A DNA stretch of 64,000 nucleotides from Chamaecrista fasciculata (taxonomy: Eukaryota; Streptophyta; Magnoliopsida; Fabales; Fabaceae). The position numbers and the translations under genes were made by a program. Positions 1-18,426 of the stretch are shown here, one piece after another. Position 1 is the first letter of the stretch; each line of letters opens with the position of its first letter. The notes below the pieces were generated by a model. The model saw only the letters and a program-made list of their open reading frames with translations. It had not been told where the DNA came from and searched no databases. The DNA is taken from positions 142,484 through 206,483 of the forward strand of contig QANZ01031389.1 in NCBI GenBank assembly GCA_003254925.1, read 5' to 3'.

Positions 1-327
1 TAAAATATGTCCAATTTGGTCCCTTATTTAAAGATAGTAGCTTAGATTTATTGACAAATTTGATTTTTCACATCAGTCGTTGAGTGTTATTTCAACAGAG
101 TTTAAAAACACATCAGATTTTCTAATAAGTATTAGTTAGTGTTTTTAACAAAGGGATCAAATAGATTTTGATAGCATTCTTAGGGGATTAAATTTTACAA
201 TTTTATCTTTTGAGCACTAAATTAAGAAACTTGTCATCTTTTAAGAACTAAATCGTTAATTTGCTAAGTTTTAGATTTCTGTGTTCTTTGATGACTTATT
301 CTTGATCCCATAGTATTTTATTTGCAG

Positions 328-3300
328 ACAAAACTAAAGAGTGCAGTTCAGCTGCAAGATCTGTTAGATGCCACCCGAATGCTTGTTCCTCGATCAAGGT
401 ACTTCACCAACATAGATTCGGGGACATCCAATACAGTAATGTTGAGGCATTATAAGACATGCTTCTCACCATAAATTCCACCCCTAAACTTAATCAAATT
501 GAAGAAATCTGCGTAATCTTTCTTCATGATTTTCTTTGTTACCACTTGGCTTTACTGAGTATAAAAAGAAAAAGATCTTAGAATATTCTTCTTATAATTA
601 TACTACCCTTTGACATNAAGGTACTTCACCAACATAGATTCGAGGACATCCAATATAGTAATGTTGAGGCATTATAAGACATGCTTCTCACCATAAATTC
701 CACCCCTAAACTTAATCAAATTGAAGAAATTTGCGTAATCTTTCTTCATGATTTTCTTTGTTACCACTTGGCTTTACTGAGTATAAAAAGAAAAAGATCT
801 TAGAATATTCTTCTTATAATTATACTACCCTTTGACATGCAGAGGGCTTACAAGTATCTTATGTACTAATGTCTTATTAGTTTTTCTTTGCTTGTTTTCG
901 CTGCCTTCTGTAAGGATTCTTTATCCTCAGTTTCTTTCTATTTCTTTGTTCCATTAACTACATAAAATGCTAAGATCCTAAAGCTTTAACCAAGCTCGAG
1001 ACTTTATTGTATCTCATCAAAATAACTGATTCTAAGAGATGTGTTTATTTGGAGTTGGTTGTTACATATATGTTTTTGCCATCTCTGCCTGGTTGTCACT
1101 TTTTCAATCAATATATGTTGTAAGTTAAAAGTTTTTGATGAATTATAGTTATGTGTATTATTTAGACCAGATCGAGAAAGTGATAGTGAGGCTGAAGATG
1201 TTGAGCATGCTGAAAGGCTCCGTCAAGTTAAAGCAGTTCTTGAAGAGGTTATCCTATTTTCTTGACAATGCTTTTTCTTCATGAGTTTCTTTTGTATTAT
1301 AAGCCAACCAGCAAATGAGATTGGAAAATTAAATTGCTCGGGAACATAAATTTGCATTCCATTTTTTTAAATGGTGTACCTCTCATTGATTGAGTTTGAA
1401 CTTTTTATATTGAATGAAATTTTGCTATTTCAATTTGTATTTAGAGTAAATTAACAATTTGGTTCATAAAAGGTCACCGAACTGACAACTCAATCTTCGA
1501 AAGATTGAAATACATAGTTTAGTCTTTGAAATATCAAAACAGTATATTTATTAGTCCTTTTCATGGACTAAAGAGTATACTGTTTTAATCTTTCAAGGAC
1601 TAAAGAGTATAACGTTTTAATCTTTCAGGGACTAAACTGTATATTTTAATCTTTCAGAGACCGAGTTGTTAACTCTGTGACCTTTCAAGGACTGAATTGT
1701 TAGTTTACTCTTAGATTTATATAGTTTATCAGATACAGCACCACTTGAAAAACATTTTTTTTAAAAAAAAAAATCCCTAGCCATTTTGGAGTGCCTGCAC
1801 TGCTCAAGAAAGAATTGAAAGGAAAAAAGTGGACATCATCCTTTTAGGATTGGCAACCAGAAAAATTAAAATCAGTTATCCTTCGTTGCTGCAATATCGC
1901 AGGATCTTGTTTGCTATCTGTGGCATGCTTGAACATACAGAATAAAGCTAATTCTAACATACTGTATCTGCATAGCTGTAGTTTTGCGCGGTATGTGCTA
2001 CTTTTAGCCTTTTTCTTTTCTTTACATTGCCAGGGGGGACATTTCTCCGGCATATATAGGAAGGTTCAACTAAAGCCACTAAAGTGGGTCAAAGTCACAA
2101 AAAGTAATGGTGAAGGTGAGGAAGAAAGGCCTGTCGAAGCTTTGATGGTTCTTAAATATGGTGGTGTTCTCACACATGCTGGCAGAAAGCAGGTTCAGAT
2201 TCACCAAAATATCAAATATGTTTCTGCTCATTTTGATTTTGACTGTACTCTTTTAGTTCTGTTATTGTTGAGGTTGATTATTATTTTTCCTTTGCAGGCT
2301 GAAGAATTGGGAAGGTTTTTTCGAAATAATATGTATCCAGGTTATTTGAAGGGTCTTTCTTTATTTGATATTATTGATTATTGATTATTGATGCAAAATA
2401 GGAAGAGGAAATATGGTACGTAAAACTGCTGCATGGTGATAAGCTTAACCAATGCTATTAGGATTGTTTTTCTTACCTATTATTTTAAATTTTAATAAGT
2501 TGTTAGGGAAACTTATCTTTATCTAATAAAATTAGTACCTATCATTTAGGAGGTTTAATGATATGTGCCAGCTAAATCAACTTCCAAGTAGCGTATGATA
2601 TCTCTCTTTATCAACGGTGCGAGCATCTTTCTTAATTTCAACCATTACTCATTTGCGACTTTCTTTCCTTTGGGTCATCGCAAACACTTCTTATATTCCT
2701 GGGCATAGTCTGATGCCTAGAATTTGTCCTTGAACATATTTCTGTAAAAATGGTCCATCTCTTTGCAATAATTGAGTGGGGGGTTGTTGTAATGATCTGT
2801 GACAAATAGATGTCTTTGTTTGGTGTTTTTGATTGGTGATCTAATCTTGAACCATTGGATACTAAATTCAATCCCGTAATTTCAGTCTTCAATAGTAAAT
2901 GTCTTGAGCAACATATATATATATATATATATCTTACCTCTAGTATAATTTACTTGATGACAGTGGAATGTGCCCTGTCCAAAAAGTCTGATCATCATAT
3001 ATTCTTTAAAATTGCAGGGGAAGGTACGGGGCTGCTTCGGCTCCATAGTACATATCGTCATGACCTTAAGATTTACAGCTCTGATGAGGGTCGTGTACAG
3101 GTATAGCTGAAGTAGATTTCATCCCCCTTACCCCCAATTAATAGAACGCCTGCTAGGTTTTAGTTAATGGATATTTTACTTCCTTATTTCAACGTCTTTT
3201 TATAGTTTTTGTCTAGTAGACTATAGTTAATTTCTCTCCATCATTTGGTATCACGAGTCATTTTTAAGGCCTGTGTCAACAGATGTCTGCAGCTGCATTT

Positions 3301-5416
3301 GCCAAAGGTCTACTTGACCTAGAAGGCCCACTTACACCAATCCTGGTTTGTTTTCTCCTGATAAAGCTTTTGACATGCTCTATGGGTTGGATTTGTTCAA
3401 CTGAAATGGCTTACCTTTCTTAAAGGTCTCCCTTGTTAGCAAAGACTCCTCCATGTTGGATGGACTTGAAAATGCCAGTATTGAAATGGAGGAAGCCAAG
3501 GTTTGTAATATGTTTATATCTTTTTCCTTCTTTCATATTAAGGCATCATATTGCCCAATAATTAATAAGATATAGATGGTTGCTGAAAGTGTTGTAGAAA
3601 CTGGAAACGCGTCTCCAGATTTCCAAATTTTGTTATTACTTTATAAAGCATAACAAATAATCACGTAATGGATGGTTATACCTCATAATCATCACATGGA
3701 ATGGAATGTTGAGAACTATTATATTCATTAAGTTGAGAAATGACGAAACTTTGTTGATATTAAAGCAAAGAGCTTTAGGGTATTTATAGAAGATTAGAGA
3801 ACCTATTTTGGGAAAAGAGAAGAAAATGCAATAAATACAATGTTTTCTTTGAATACTTAATGTCATAATAATGGTAAAAGACATTTATGAATGGGTCTTT
3901 ACATTTATGACAGTGTAGTTACGCCACTTGTCTTATAGGTTATACTGGCTTCAAATGTTGTCAACGACCCTTTATTCCCAAATACATAATATCTACTTGA
4001 ATTTGATGACATGTTTTCTGGATGTGGGTATAGCTATATTCCTTTCCTAGGGCATATAACTTATACCAACATTTGGTTCTTGGTCTCAAGTAGCTCACTA
4101 ACATTAACATATTAACTTGAGAAGGGACCTATCCACTGTCCATAATGGCAAGTCCATATTACCAATAGTTCTTATCTAGTCACCTTATAGTCATGGAAAC
4201 TCTTTCACGTGCTTTTCAGTTAAGATTTGGGAGTTACAGTAACAAATATTGCTATACTTTGTTTTCTCCTTTTTTTGTTGTCTTAATGGTCTTGGTTCAA
4301 ATCTTTTTAGGCTCGATTGACAGAGCTTATAACCTCTAGTCCAAAGACATATCATAGCAATGGGTCCCTGGAATACACTTGGATGGTGGATGGAGCTGGA
4401 TTGCCGCCCAATGGATCAGAATTACTTCCCAAATTGGTAATGTTTTCAAAATATTGTCATTCATCATATTAGCTTAAACTTCTTTCCTTGTGAATCACGT
4501 AGACTCTAAGATGAACTATTTGAATTAGTGAATTTGGTTTTCTAATTGAGGGAAAATCCATGTGCTATTGTTTAATATATTACCTTTCTGGTTAGCACTG
4601 TCTCTTAAGTATTGCTTTATTTTTTTTCTTCTTCCTGTGTCTGATTATTAATCTATCTGGTGATAATGCATGTGGAATTGATCACTTATCATCTTTCCTT
4701 TTTCAAATTTCATGCATCTCTAAGCAATAGGTGAAGTTGACTAAGAAGGTTACTGAACAAGTAAGACTACTTGCCAAGGATGAAGATGAGAAACTTGCAG
4801 AAACAAGCTCATATAATGTAATTCCTCCTTATGACCAAGCAAAGGCACTTGGCAAGACAAATATTGATATTGATCGAATAGCTGCTGGGTTACCTTGTGG
4901 TAGTGAGGGGTTCCTTCTCATGTATGCTCGATGGAAAAAGCTTGAAAGGGATTTGTATAATGAACGTAAAGAGTACGTATTAGTGTTTTTTATTCAATTT
5001 TGCTGCTCTGCTTCTACTGTATTTTCTGTCTGATTTTAGAAACTTACAGAGCTACACATTGGAAAGCTGCTATTAATCTATTATTCATTACTTATGCCGT
5101 GTTTCCTTAGAACATTTTTTTAATCTTTAATCCCCTTTGTGGGAAAACTATAATATTTCCTTTATATATTTAGTATTGAATACATCTCATGAATTATTTT
5201 CTTGTCCCATGCTTATATCATCCTTCTTAGAATATTTTTAGCAGTTAAACAAGAAAGAACAATTATTTTAAGTTACATTGTTCACTAAATAGAATTTTCT
5301 TTCAATCTCAAAAATTTCTGTTTGCAATTAATCCTTTCCTGTGACAAAATCATTTTGAATCAGTGTGCATCACAACATTATATCATTACAAATTGTAAAG
5401 AATGAACACAATTTCA

Positions 5417-5454
<38 letters not shown>

Positions 5455-8400
5455 TCACTNATATATATTATTTTCACTATGTGATGGTTATGGATTGGCA
5501 AACACACTGACGTTGTATTTTACTTGCAGCCGATTTGATATCACTCAAATTCCTGATGTTTATGATTCATGCAAGTAAGTAATCTATAAAAAATCTGAAG
5601 TTCTTATATGCTTATATGATGTCTTCTATAGCTCTAATTTCTTTATTTAATAGTGCAAATGTGGAGGTAGAAGTTTCTTTGCCAGAAAATTAATTTCTCA
5701 CAGTGAATGTAATCTGAACAAAAAAGTACTACTATTATGAAAGCTTTGGGACCTTATTAGTAAGGGAATGTTATATGATGTAGTATTCCTAATGAATGTA
5801 ATAAAATTGGAAAACTTCATTTTTCCTTTCCCTCTATGTTTTCTGTGGACTTTATTTGTATTAAAGAACTTGCAGCTCAGATTATTTGGGTAAAAATTTT
5901 TAAGATATAACCAAACAAGAATAAGGCATACAATGCAATGATGCATAACCTTTTACTTTTTTCAGAATCAAAGACAACTCAAATTGTATAGCAAGTTAAT
6001 GATTTCCTTATTCAAGATGCTGAATAGATCTCAAGAAAAATAATAAAGTGCTTCGATTAATCACTAAGTTTCAGTGATAAACACTACTGAAATGCCTAAC
6101 TTAGATAATTAGATTCATACCGGTTTCTGATGAAGCCCGATTCTATCAGACAATCACTTTAAACTTGAAATCCAGAAAACCATTATTCAAATAAGAAATC
6201 TTGAAATAGAATACTAACCCGATGAGTTTTAAGATTTCAAGAAACAATAAAGTACTTAGATAGCAACAGTTTATTAAATAAAAATTAAGCTGCTAGAATA
6301 GATTTGATTGAGCATCAAAGTAAGTATTTTTATGTGTAAAAATTCATGACCATTAAGTTTTCATGTGATACCCCCTATTTTCTCTCTTCTCTCCTTTGTT
6401 TTTGCTATCTTCTCTTTTCTACTTTTATTCCTATAGGTATTACATGTTTCATATTTATATTCAATCATATATCTAGGTATCTGGGTTTTTAACATGGCAG
6501 CAAACTTCAAAGGTGCACTGTTTGTTTATTGAGAAAAATGTTTTCTGTCTAGTTATCATCAACCAAACATCCAAACTCTCCTCATTTATGTATTTTACTG
6601 TGTATCACGCTATAGACAGAAATCAAACTAATCTGCAATTTTGTGTTAGAAGAAAAGTTAGTAGTTTTATTTGAATTCTCTTGTTATCTATTTTTTTCCT
6701 ATCAAATTTAAATTTGACTTAAAGTTTCACCCACAGGTACGATCTCTTGCACAATGCACATCTTAATCTAGAAGGTCTGGATGAGCTTTTCAAAGTTGCC
6801 CAGGTATGTAGTAGTACGTTCTGACATCAAAATGCTTGCATTGTTTAAAGATTTTATATTTTTGGAATTTGCATGTCTCTTTCTTCATTGTATTGCGCTT
6901 GTATCCTTTCTGGAAGATTTGTGGACTTGTTGTACCACTTGCAAGTCTGACTGTCTTAGTATCCATTTTCATTATTCCACTAGCCTGTCTCCTGCAAGTT
7001 TTGAAATGTGTTCATGACTAAGGTGTAACTTGAAGTTGCCCCATTCTGAAAGTGGATGGCTAAGAAAGTAGTTACATATGTCAAAATATGTCAACTGTGA
7101 CTGATGACTTAAACTTTTTTTTTTCCTTTTTGTTTTTATTGCAGGCACTTGCTGATGGTGTAATTCCAAATGAATATGGAATTAATCCAAAGCACAAGTT
7201 GAAAATTGGCTCAAAGGTAAAATGCCACATTGCCACTATTAGACATCTCACAGATGCGCAATTTCTTATTCTATCCCGGCTCAAAACTCGCATTTGACCA
7301 AAGTTCAGCCGTTGTCAATGGCTCAACGCCCAGTTAGTAATAATACTATTTTTCTAGGGCGGATTACATATGTATTAGAATCAGCAGTAGCATTCCAAAA
7401 TTGAATACCTTGGAATTAATAACTGGTGAAAAAGTAAATGGGTAGCAGGAAGGAAAAGCTTTGAAGAATAAGAGGAGAAAAGAGTTAGGCTGCTGAAGTG
7501 TTAAGTTGGGAAGAATAATCAGAATAATTCATACTTAATTCTATCTATGATTCTTAGTATTGTTGAAAGTGACAGTCATCTGCATATTCCTTGATTCTTG
7601 GTTACCAATGAAGATGCAGTTGCCTTCCTGAATAATCCTTCTAATCAATAAAAAATACTGTATTCTTGATTTGTAAACAACTATAAGATTCCACTTTGTA
7701 CAGCTTCGAGTAATAACGGTAATGTTTGATTACAACTCAAATGTTTGTACAAGGGATATATCAAAACCATGTTGCTATGCCTTAATTATTACAATTTTCT
7801 GTCATAATCCTATGATTTTCTTAGGTCATACTTTAGCAACACGGTTGCCTTCAATCTTAGTACTACAGTGTTTTAATTCCAATGAGGTAATAAACAAGTA
7901 CTTCTTGGGATGTGAAGGCTAAGATTGTATGCTAAATAATGGGCCTTGTGCAGTATTGTCTTTTGTTTCTTGCACAAGATATTGCTTTGAACATTGATAC
8001 TCAATGAATTACATTATTTCTACATGTTTAATAGTAACTATAGCCACCTAATTACCTTTGTTTATTTGGATTTAGATTGCGCGTCGTTTATTGGGAAAAA
8101 TTCTAATTGATCTGAGGAACACTCGTGAGGAAGCCATTAGTGTTGCTGAGTTAAAGAGTAATCAAGACCATTTTTCATCAACCACAAAAACTGACAAGGA
8201 AGATACAGAGTCCAAGTTGAAACTTTCAAATAAGCATGATGAATCAAGAAGATCCAGTTGCAACTTTAGCGATATATCAATGGATCAAGATGATGATGAT
8301 GATAAAGAGACAAAATATCGATTAGACCCGAAGTGAATATCAAGACTTTATTTGATTTGGTACATTATTATAATATGTTCTAATCTCATTTATTTTCAAC

Positions 8401-9887
8401 CAGGTATGCTAATGTGAAGACACCTGATCGCCATGTGCGAACACGCCTGTATTTCACCTCAGTGAGTGCCTGATTGCTTCTTGTTAAGAATCATACTACT
8501 TAGTGTTGTAATTAGCTTATAATTAGTTGCAATTACAATCACTAGATATTAGGTTATTTAAACCCTAAAGTTTAGGGATCTTCTTTTTATCATTAGTTGG
8601 AATCTCCTAAAGGTTTTAATTTTGACAACCTTGGTTCTTCCAATTGTTTTTTAAGATGTCAATGATATTGTCAGTCTTTTATTTGATTCTGCCATTGACA
8701 TTCATATTTGGAAGTCAAGTTGAGTATCCGGCACAAATTCATTTTTTTTTTACATCTATGATTTAAATTCTACTATGCAATGTCTCAAAATATTATCTGA
8801 AAAATATATATAAGAAAAACTCAACGACAACAATTTTTCTGTTCCCTATAAGAACATAATTGTTCTATATTGATTTCCGTACCTTTTTTTCTAATTTATT
8901 GGCAGGAATCACATATCCACTCTCTCATGAATGTGATTCGTTATTGTAATTTGGATGAATCTCTACAAGGAGAAGATAGTCTGGTTTGCCTTAATGCTCT
9001 AGAGCGCCTATTTAAAACAAAGGAGCTTGACTATATGAGCTACATTGTGATAAGAATGTTTGAGAACACAGAGGTGGGTCATTTAAGCATTTCCCAAGTA
9101 TTTCTTAAGTTTCAGTGAAGTTCTTTAGTTCTCTACATTCTGTTACTTTATAATTGAATTATTGCAGCTCCATTGTTCCTTTGACAGGCATAACTAGCTG
9201 TCACAAGTTATGGATTTGTTAGTCAGTTGCATGTCTACCATTGTTCTTGTATTGAACCTTCTTTTGACTTTTCAACTGTAGGTGGCTTTGGAAGATCCAA
9301 AAAGGTTCCGAGTGGAGCTGACCTTCAGCCGCGGCGCTGATTTATCCCCCTTAGAGGTAATGATATAAGTTAATTTATTTTGCAGAAGTTATAAGAGGAA
9401 CAGCTTGAGTTCTGTTCATTTGGTTTTTTATTTATTTTCTTTATGATATGGCATTATGCAATAAATAAATAAATTCATCTAGATTTCAGGATGGTTTTTA
9501 GTTTCAAGTATTATGGTCAAATTTATCTCATCAACTTTTTGTAATGTGAGGAATATCAGTAAATAAACTTGTACATGTCGAGCTTGTGTTTCGATAGCTA
9601 ATAATAACACAAGTGTGTTTTTGGGCTGACAGAAGGATGATAGTGAGGCGAATTCATTGCATCAAGAGCACACCCTGCCTATTATGGGTCCAGAAAGGCT
9701 ACATGAAATAGGATCATTTCTGTCGTTAGAAAAAATGGAGATGATGATTCGTCCATTTGCTATGCCAGCAGAAGACTTTCCTCCACCAGAGGCACCTACT
9801 GAATTAGACTATTTCTCAAAGAGCGTGCTTGAGCGCCTGGTAAATTTGTGGCCTTTTCATAAGCAAGCCAATTCTAATGGGAAGTAG
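328..9887 (+). CDS. VIH: Inositol hexakisphosphate/diphosphoinositol-pentakisphosphate kinase (VIH/PPIP5K), 3' part
   Basis: Partial gene; the N-terminal ATP-grasp kinase half lies left of the window. Seventeen exons with matching phases: 328-398, 1166-1247, 2034-2192, 2298-2340, 3018-3100, 3283-3345, 3426-3500, 4311-4436, 4731-4972, 5530-5574, 6737-6803, 7145-7216, 8076-8332, 8404-8461, 8906-9073, 9282-9356, 9633-9887 (TAG stop). Together they give 646 residues of the histidine-acid-phosphatase-like half. Visible landmarks are [17 protein letters not shown] at the start, [16 protein letters not shown] (about residues 130-146), an acidic serine-rich insert ending DQDDDDDKE, and [14 protein letters not shown] after residue 481, which carries the second conserved His of the phosphatase fold. 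The RHGDRTP motif of the family would lie just upstream. In plants VIH proteins make and degrade InsP8, the signal read by SPX proteins in phosphate sensing. The first intron contains a 221-bp duplication around an N, and the second a MITE. VIH1 and VIH2 cannot be told apart here. Confidence 0.93.
396..838. repeat. 221-bp direct duplication around a single N in a VIH intron
   Basis: Bases 396-616 and 618-838 are the same sequence with only a few differences, separated by one N at 617. The first copy begins at the last three bases of the exon ending at 398, so the donor site appears twice; only the first copy joins a coding exon. The same arrangement recurs at other single Ns in the window, so it is most likely two contig ends or haplotypes joined without collapsing the overlap, not a biological duplication. 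Confidence 0.85.
1442..1713. mobile_element. Fold-back MITE in a VIH intron, AGAGTAAA family
   Basis: Ends are inverted copies: AGAGTAAATTAACAATTTGG on the left and the complement of AGAGTAAACTAACAATT on the right. The interior repeats one short phrase (GGACTAAA..GTATA..TTTTAATCTTTCA) several times in both orientations. A relative begins at 34841. It lies between exons 1166-1247 and 2034-2192 and is removed with the intron. No clean target duplication was found. Confidence 0.7.
5404..5476. repeat. (AT)n microsatellite broken by an N
   Basis: A TA-dinucleotide run ending in TTTTTCACT is followed by an N at 5460 and then by another TATAT..TTTTCACT. This is another locally repeated sequence around a single N, inside a VIH intron, and probably a mis-joined low-complexity stretch. 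Confidence 0.7.
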
Positions 9888-10893
9888 CTACCACACGTTT
9901 CTCTTTCCCCTGTTTTTACCTATTCTGGCTCGCGTTTCTTAATGCAATTGGCAGAATCCTTCAACATTTAAGCGAGCTTTGAGCTTATTTGGGGAAAAAA
10001 AGGGCATCTTCCAGAAAAACATATTCGTTTGCTTTTTATGTTGTATTGTTAGGGTCAACCGTTTTTGTTGTGATTTTGGGACCATATGAGTAGAAATCTG
10101 AACTCAGGAAAGTGACAATATACCACAATGGTCTGGGGGAAATATTATTACCCTTAGGCTTATTAAAATTAGACTTGGATTAAAAGTATAGATACATACA
10201 TACATATATATATAAAGCATTATTATATAAATTACCATCCAAATATATATTTTTTTTTCATGGGCCATCCCAATATTGTTAATAGTTGCAATTTTCTTTG
10301 ATTCCTCTATTTGTTAATTGTTCACATTTGACATGCAATCAATAGGAGTGAAAAATAATGCTTATTCCTCTAACTACTCTATTTATTTACATATTTAATT
10401 CTAAAACTATCCTACAATTTTATGTCCTGCTCAGCAGGGGCTAGATCTTTAGGATTTGGGCTGCTTAATCTGGATCAGACCCAACCAAAGGCTTAGGGTT
10501 TAAGTAGCGTGGGAAATCCGGAAATGTAAAGTACATTTGTAACGCAGTTGGGGAAAACTAGGGATAAAATCTACAACTTTTTTAAGAAATTGGATCAAAG
10601 AAATGGTTCTATGTTGTTGGAGCCATGCTGAAATCTTCTACTAGCTTCGAAAACATATTTGAATGAGGAAGCAGTTGACAACCAGACCTAAACGTTAAGG
10701 GAAATAATCAAACAACTGGTTGCAAAAATCTAAGATTATTATTTCATTTCTAGTCCTAGTGTCCTACTGCAGCGGGAAGCTCTAAACTGATAGTCAAATA
10801 TATTTTATCAAATTATAAAATGTGTTATATAAATTTATGGCATAAATAGTACTATTTCATTATTAGAGTCATTCAACAAATTAATCTAACATT
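9888..10893. other. Spacer between convergent genes VIH and NDUFAF7-like
   Basis: No gene seen. It holds the 3' untranslated regions of both convergent genes, a TACATA/TATA-rich stretch at 10190-10215 and a possible short T-tailed insertion at 10247-10264 listed separately. The rest is AT-rich sequence with no open reading frame of note. Confidence 0.6.
10235..10276 (-). mobile_element. Possible micro-insertion with 12-bp flanking repeat
   Basis: CCATCCAAATAT (10235-10246) recurs as CCATCCCAATAT (10265-10276), one mismatch. Between them are 18 nt of mostly T ending CATGGG. The structure resembles the other tiny A-tailed insertions of this window, but the non-tail part is CCCATG on the minus strand, so membership of that set is uncertain. 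Confidence 0.4.
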
Positions 10894-15916
<5,023 letters not shown>

Positions 15917-16349
15917 TGTGTTCAATGTTTTCTTTTATCTGCAGAGCCGCCAAAATATATCTTCGACCATGGAAGAGGCCATACATACTTTGAGTCTATA
16001 ACTCAGTAAGGTGATTCTTCGAGACTTAGACTATGCATTGGGTTAGATTGAGTGGAGTTTTTACAATTTTTTATAACAAATTGAAATTATAGTAAATTAA
16101 TGATTTGATTTTTAAAAAATTATTGAGTTAATAAATTGAAATAATCAAACATTATATTTGTTATTTTTTTATAAATTTAAAAATATATTATTTAATTCTT
16201 TTAATAACTCATGGATATATTATTTAATAAATTGTGTGTTTTTTATTCCTAAGGATTGAATTATAAAAGTTGAACAAATTAATAATTGTCACAGAAATAT
16301 TATTAAATTAATAATTTAATTCTTAAAATATTAAAATATATAATTTATT
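15917..16349. other. NDUFAF7-like upstream region, AT-rich
   Basis: This holds the 5' untranslated region and promoter of the minus-strand NDUFAF7-like gene. From 16050 the sequence becomes very AT-rich, with repeated phrases such as AAATTAATAATTTAATTCTT, probably part of a fold-back repeat that enters the N gap. No specific promoter element could be assigned. Confidence 0.5.
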
Positions 16350-16778
16350 NNNNNNNNNNNNNNNNNNNNNNNNNNNNNNNNNNNNNNNNNNNNNNNNNNN
16401 NNNNNNNNNNNNNNNNNNNNNNNNNNNNNNNNNNNNNNNNNNNNNNNNNNNNNNNNNNNNNNNNNNNNNNNNNNNNNNNNNNNNNNNNNNNNNNNNNNNN
16501 NNNNNNNNNNNNNNNNNNNNNNNNNNNNNNNNNNNNNNNNNNNNNNNNNNNNNNNNNNNNNNNNNNNNNNNNNNNNNNNNNNNNNNNNNNNNNNNNNNNN
16601 NNNNNNNNNNNNNNNNNNNNNNNNNNNNNNNNNNNNNNNNNNNNNNNNNNNNNNNNNNNNNNNNNNNNNNNNNNNNNNNNNNNNNNNNNNNNNNNNNNNN
16701 NNNNNNNNNNNNNNNNNNNNNNNNNNNNNNNNNNNNNNNNNNNNNNNNNNNNNNNNNNNNNNNNNNNNNNNNNNNNNN
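16350..16778. other. Assembly gap (429 Ns)
   Basis: A run of undetermined bases. Sequence right of the gap is the right arm of a GGTACC fold-back element, so the gap probably hides its left arm and loop, a structure that short-read assembly often fails to close. Confidence 0.98.
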
Positions 16779-16900
16779 CTCCAAAGGGTACCAAAGTGTT
16801 AATGGAGAATACCACAGGGTACCAAAGTGTCAAGTTTCAAACCACAGGGTACCAAAGTGAAATAGGGTCAAACCACAGGGTACCAAAGTGTAATTTACCC
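16779..16900. mobile_element. Right arm of a GGTACC-phrase fold-back element
   Basis: Four copies of the phrase GGGTACCAAAGTG, most preceded by ACCACA, are spaced about 30 bp apart. The arm ends TAATTTACCC at 16900, the same terminus as the complete element at 26785-27129. The left arm is presumably inside the N gap. Confidence 0.7.
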
Positions 16901-18308
16901 TAAAGTTTTTAATACAATCATTATATATCAAGTCTTTATGTTGTGGAAAAAAAAAGTCTTATTATATGCGGTGTACCAAACGAGGCCTCAGAGAATAAAA
17001 GAATTCCAATTCTTTTGTATTAAGTATTATGACATTAATTTGTATTAAAACTGGTTAAAAATTTATTTTGATCCATAATATTTACTTTAAATTCTATTTT
17101 GATCCATAATATTTTTTTTGTTTTGTTTTGGTTCTTAATGTTTCTTAAGAGTTTCATAATTGATTTCTAACTATTGAATGTGGTTATATATCTCTCATTT
17201 TAAATCCGAACACAAAGAAATTAGAGCTATGGGATAAATTTGATGAGTTTTTCTTTGTTCAATTGGAGTCATCAGCAAACGAAGTCAAATCGTCGGACAT
17301 GAAATTAAGCCCAAAATTGGCTGCTTATTTCATAAATTCAGTCATATTTATCTTATTTCAAGTATGAATGCAACGAAATCGGAGATATAAATTACTTTTG
17401 ACAAACTTTTTCTCTATTTAGTTGGGGTCATTGGCAAACAAAGTCAACAGTACTCCAAAAATGAGTTTGATCATCAATATAAGGTTAAGGACTTAACTAA
17501 TGATCTCATTTAACCCAATACAAGTATAATCATGTGGTTTTCTATTATTTTTTCCTTAAAATGTAAGTTTTGAGAAAAATAAATAAATAAATGCACGTCA
17601 TTGTCACTTTTGGTTGATTCTTTGTTTTGATTATGCTGAGTGTTCCAAAGTTGAGACTTAAGTTTTTAGACTTTAACCTTTTTCACAATTTTGGTTAAGT
17701 AAGTGCATTATATATAGACTCTAAGATTTTCATGTTTTTGGTTAGTAATTGCATTGAACTTGTACATATGTCATGTAAATAGAGTCTAGAGGTTGAAATA
17801 TATGTGTTATCCATTTGAATTATGTATATGCGGTCTCATGCTGTTAATTCTGACAATCCCTTTCAATATAATCTGTAGCTAAATGGACATTGAGCATTTT
17901 CCCACTCATTCAAAATCATCTTAGGTCAGTCTTGCCTATTTAGAATTCGTACTGGGTCGATCAAGCCCACTGTTTATTAATATCTCTTACGTACAATGAT
18001 TTAATTAGTCCGGTAATATATATTAGTAGTTTCAATTGTTTTTTTTCAAAAAGAAAAATATAAGCTGACATCAAACTTCCAATTTTAACCCTTAATAAGT
18101 AAGAGGGGAAGGCTAACAAATGGGCACTATCTTTAGATATTAAACACAGATCCTTATTTCATGTGAGTTTAGAGGATAAGCATTCATCAACAAGCATGAC
18201 GCGTGATTAAATAAGTAAAACTTTCCAACAAATTAACTGTGAGGACCTTATTCATCTTTGCTAATTTTGAGCCAAGAAAAAAGTAGTCAGAGTTTCCATT
18301 GCTCCAAC
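16901..18308. other. Spacer upstream of pectate lyase, includes a dispersed dimeric repeat
   Basis: No gene seen. Bases about 17195-17480 contain two diverged copies of a roughly 150-bp unit built around TTGGGGTCATTGGCAAACAA; related dimers occur near 53820 and 55090. A phrase TTTTGATCCATAATAT is tandemly repeated at 17068-17115. The segment nearest the gene should contain the pectate lyase promoter. Confidence 0.5.
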
Positions 18309-18316
18309 TATAAATA
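18309..18316 (+). promoter_or_regulatory. TATA box of the pectate lyase gene
   Basis: TATAAATA lies 111 bp upstream of the ATG at 18427, leaving room for a 5' untranslated region of about 80-90 nt. No other good TATA motif lies nearer the start. Confidence 0.6.
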
Positions 18317-18426
18317 AAAGAATTCTGAACACTCCCAAGAAAACTACAATCGATCGAAGAGGTCGAAGCCAATTTGAAGTAGATTAAGAACTGAATAAAT
18401 TAATAGTAGATAAATAAATAATAGGC

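Noticed and set aside
1911-2384. Long frame across exons 2034-2192 and 2298-2340 of VIH
   Set aside because: It reads through introns; the two exons inside it are covered by the gene model.
7088-7297. Frame continuing past the exon 7145-7216 of VIH
   Set aside because: The tail follows a GT donor and has no place in the protein; the next exon (8076) matches the family.
15917-15925. Upstream in-frame start (TTG) adding three residues to the NDUFAF7-like protein
   Set aside because: The codon is TTG, not ATG. The ATG at 15914-15916 gives the expected transit peptide.
16323-16833. Two open frames made almost only of undetermined residues
   Set aside because: They are translations of the N gap.
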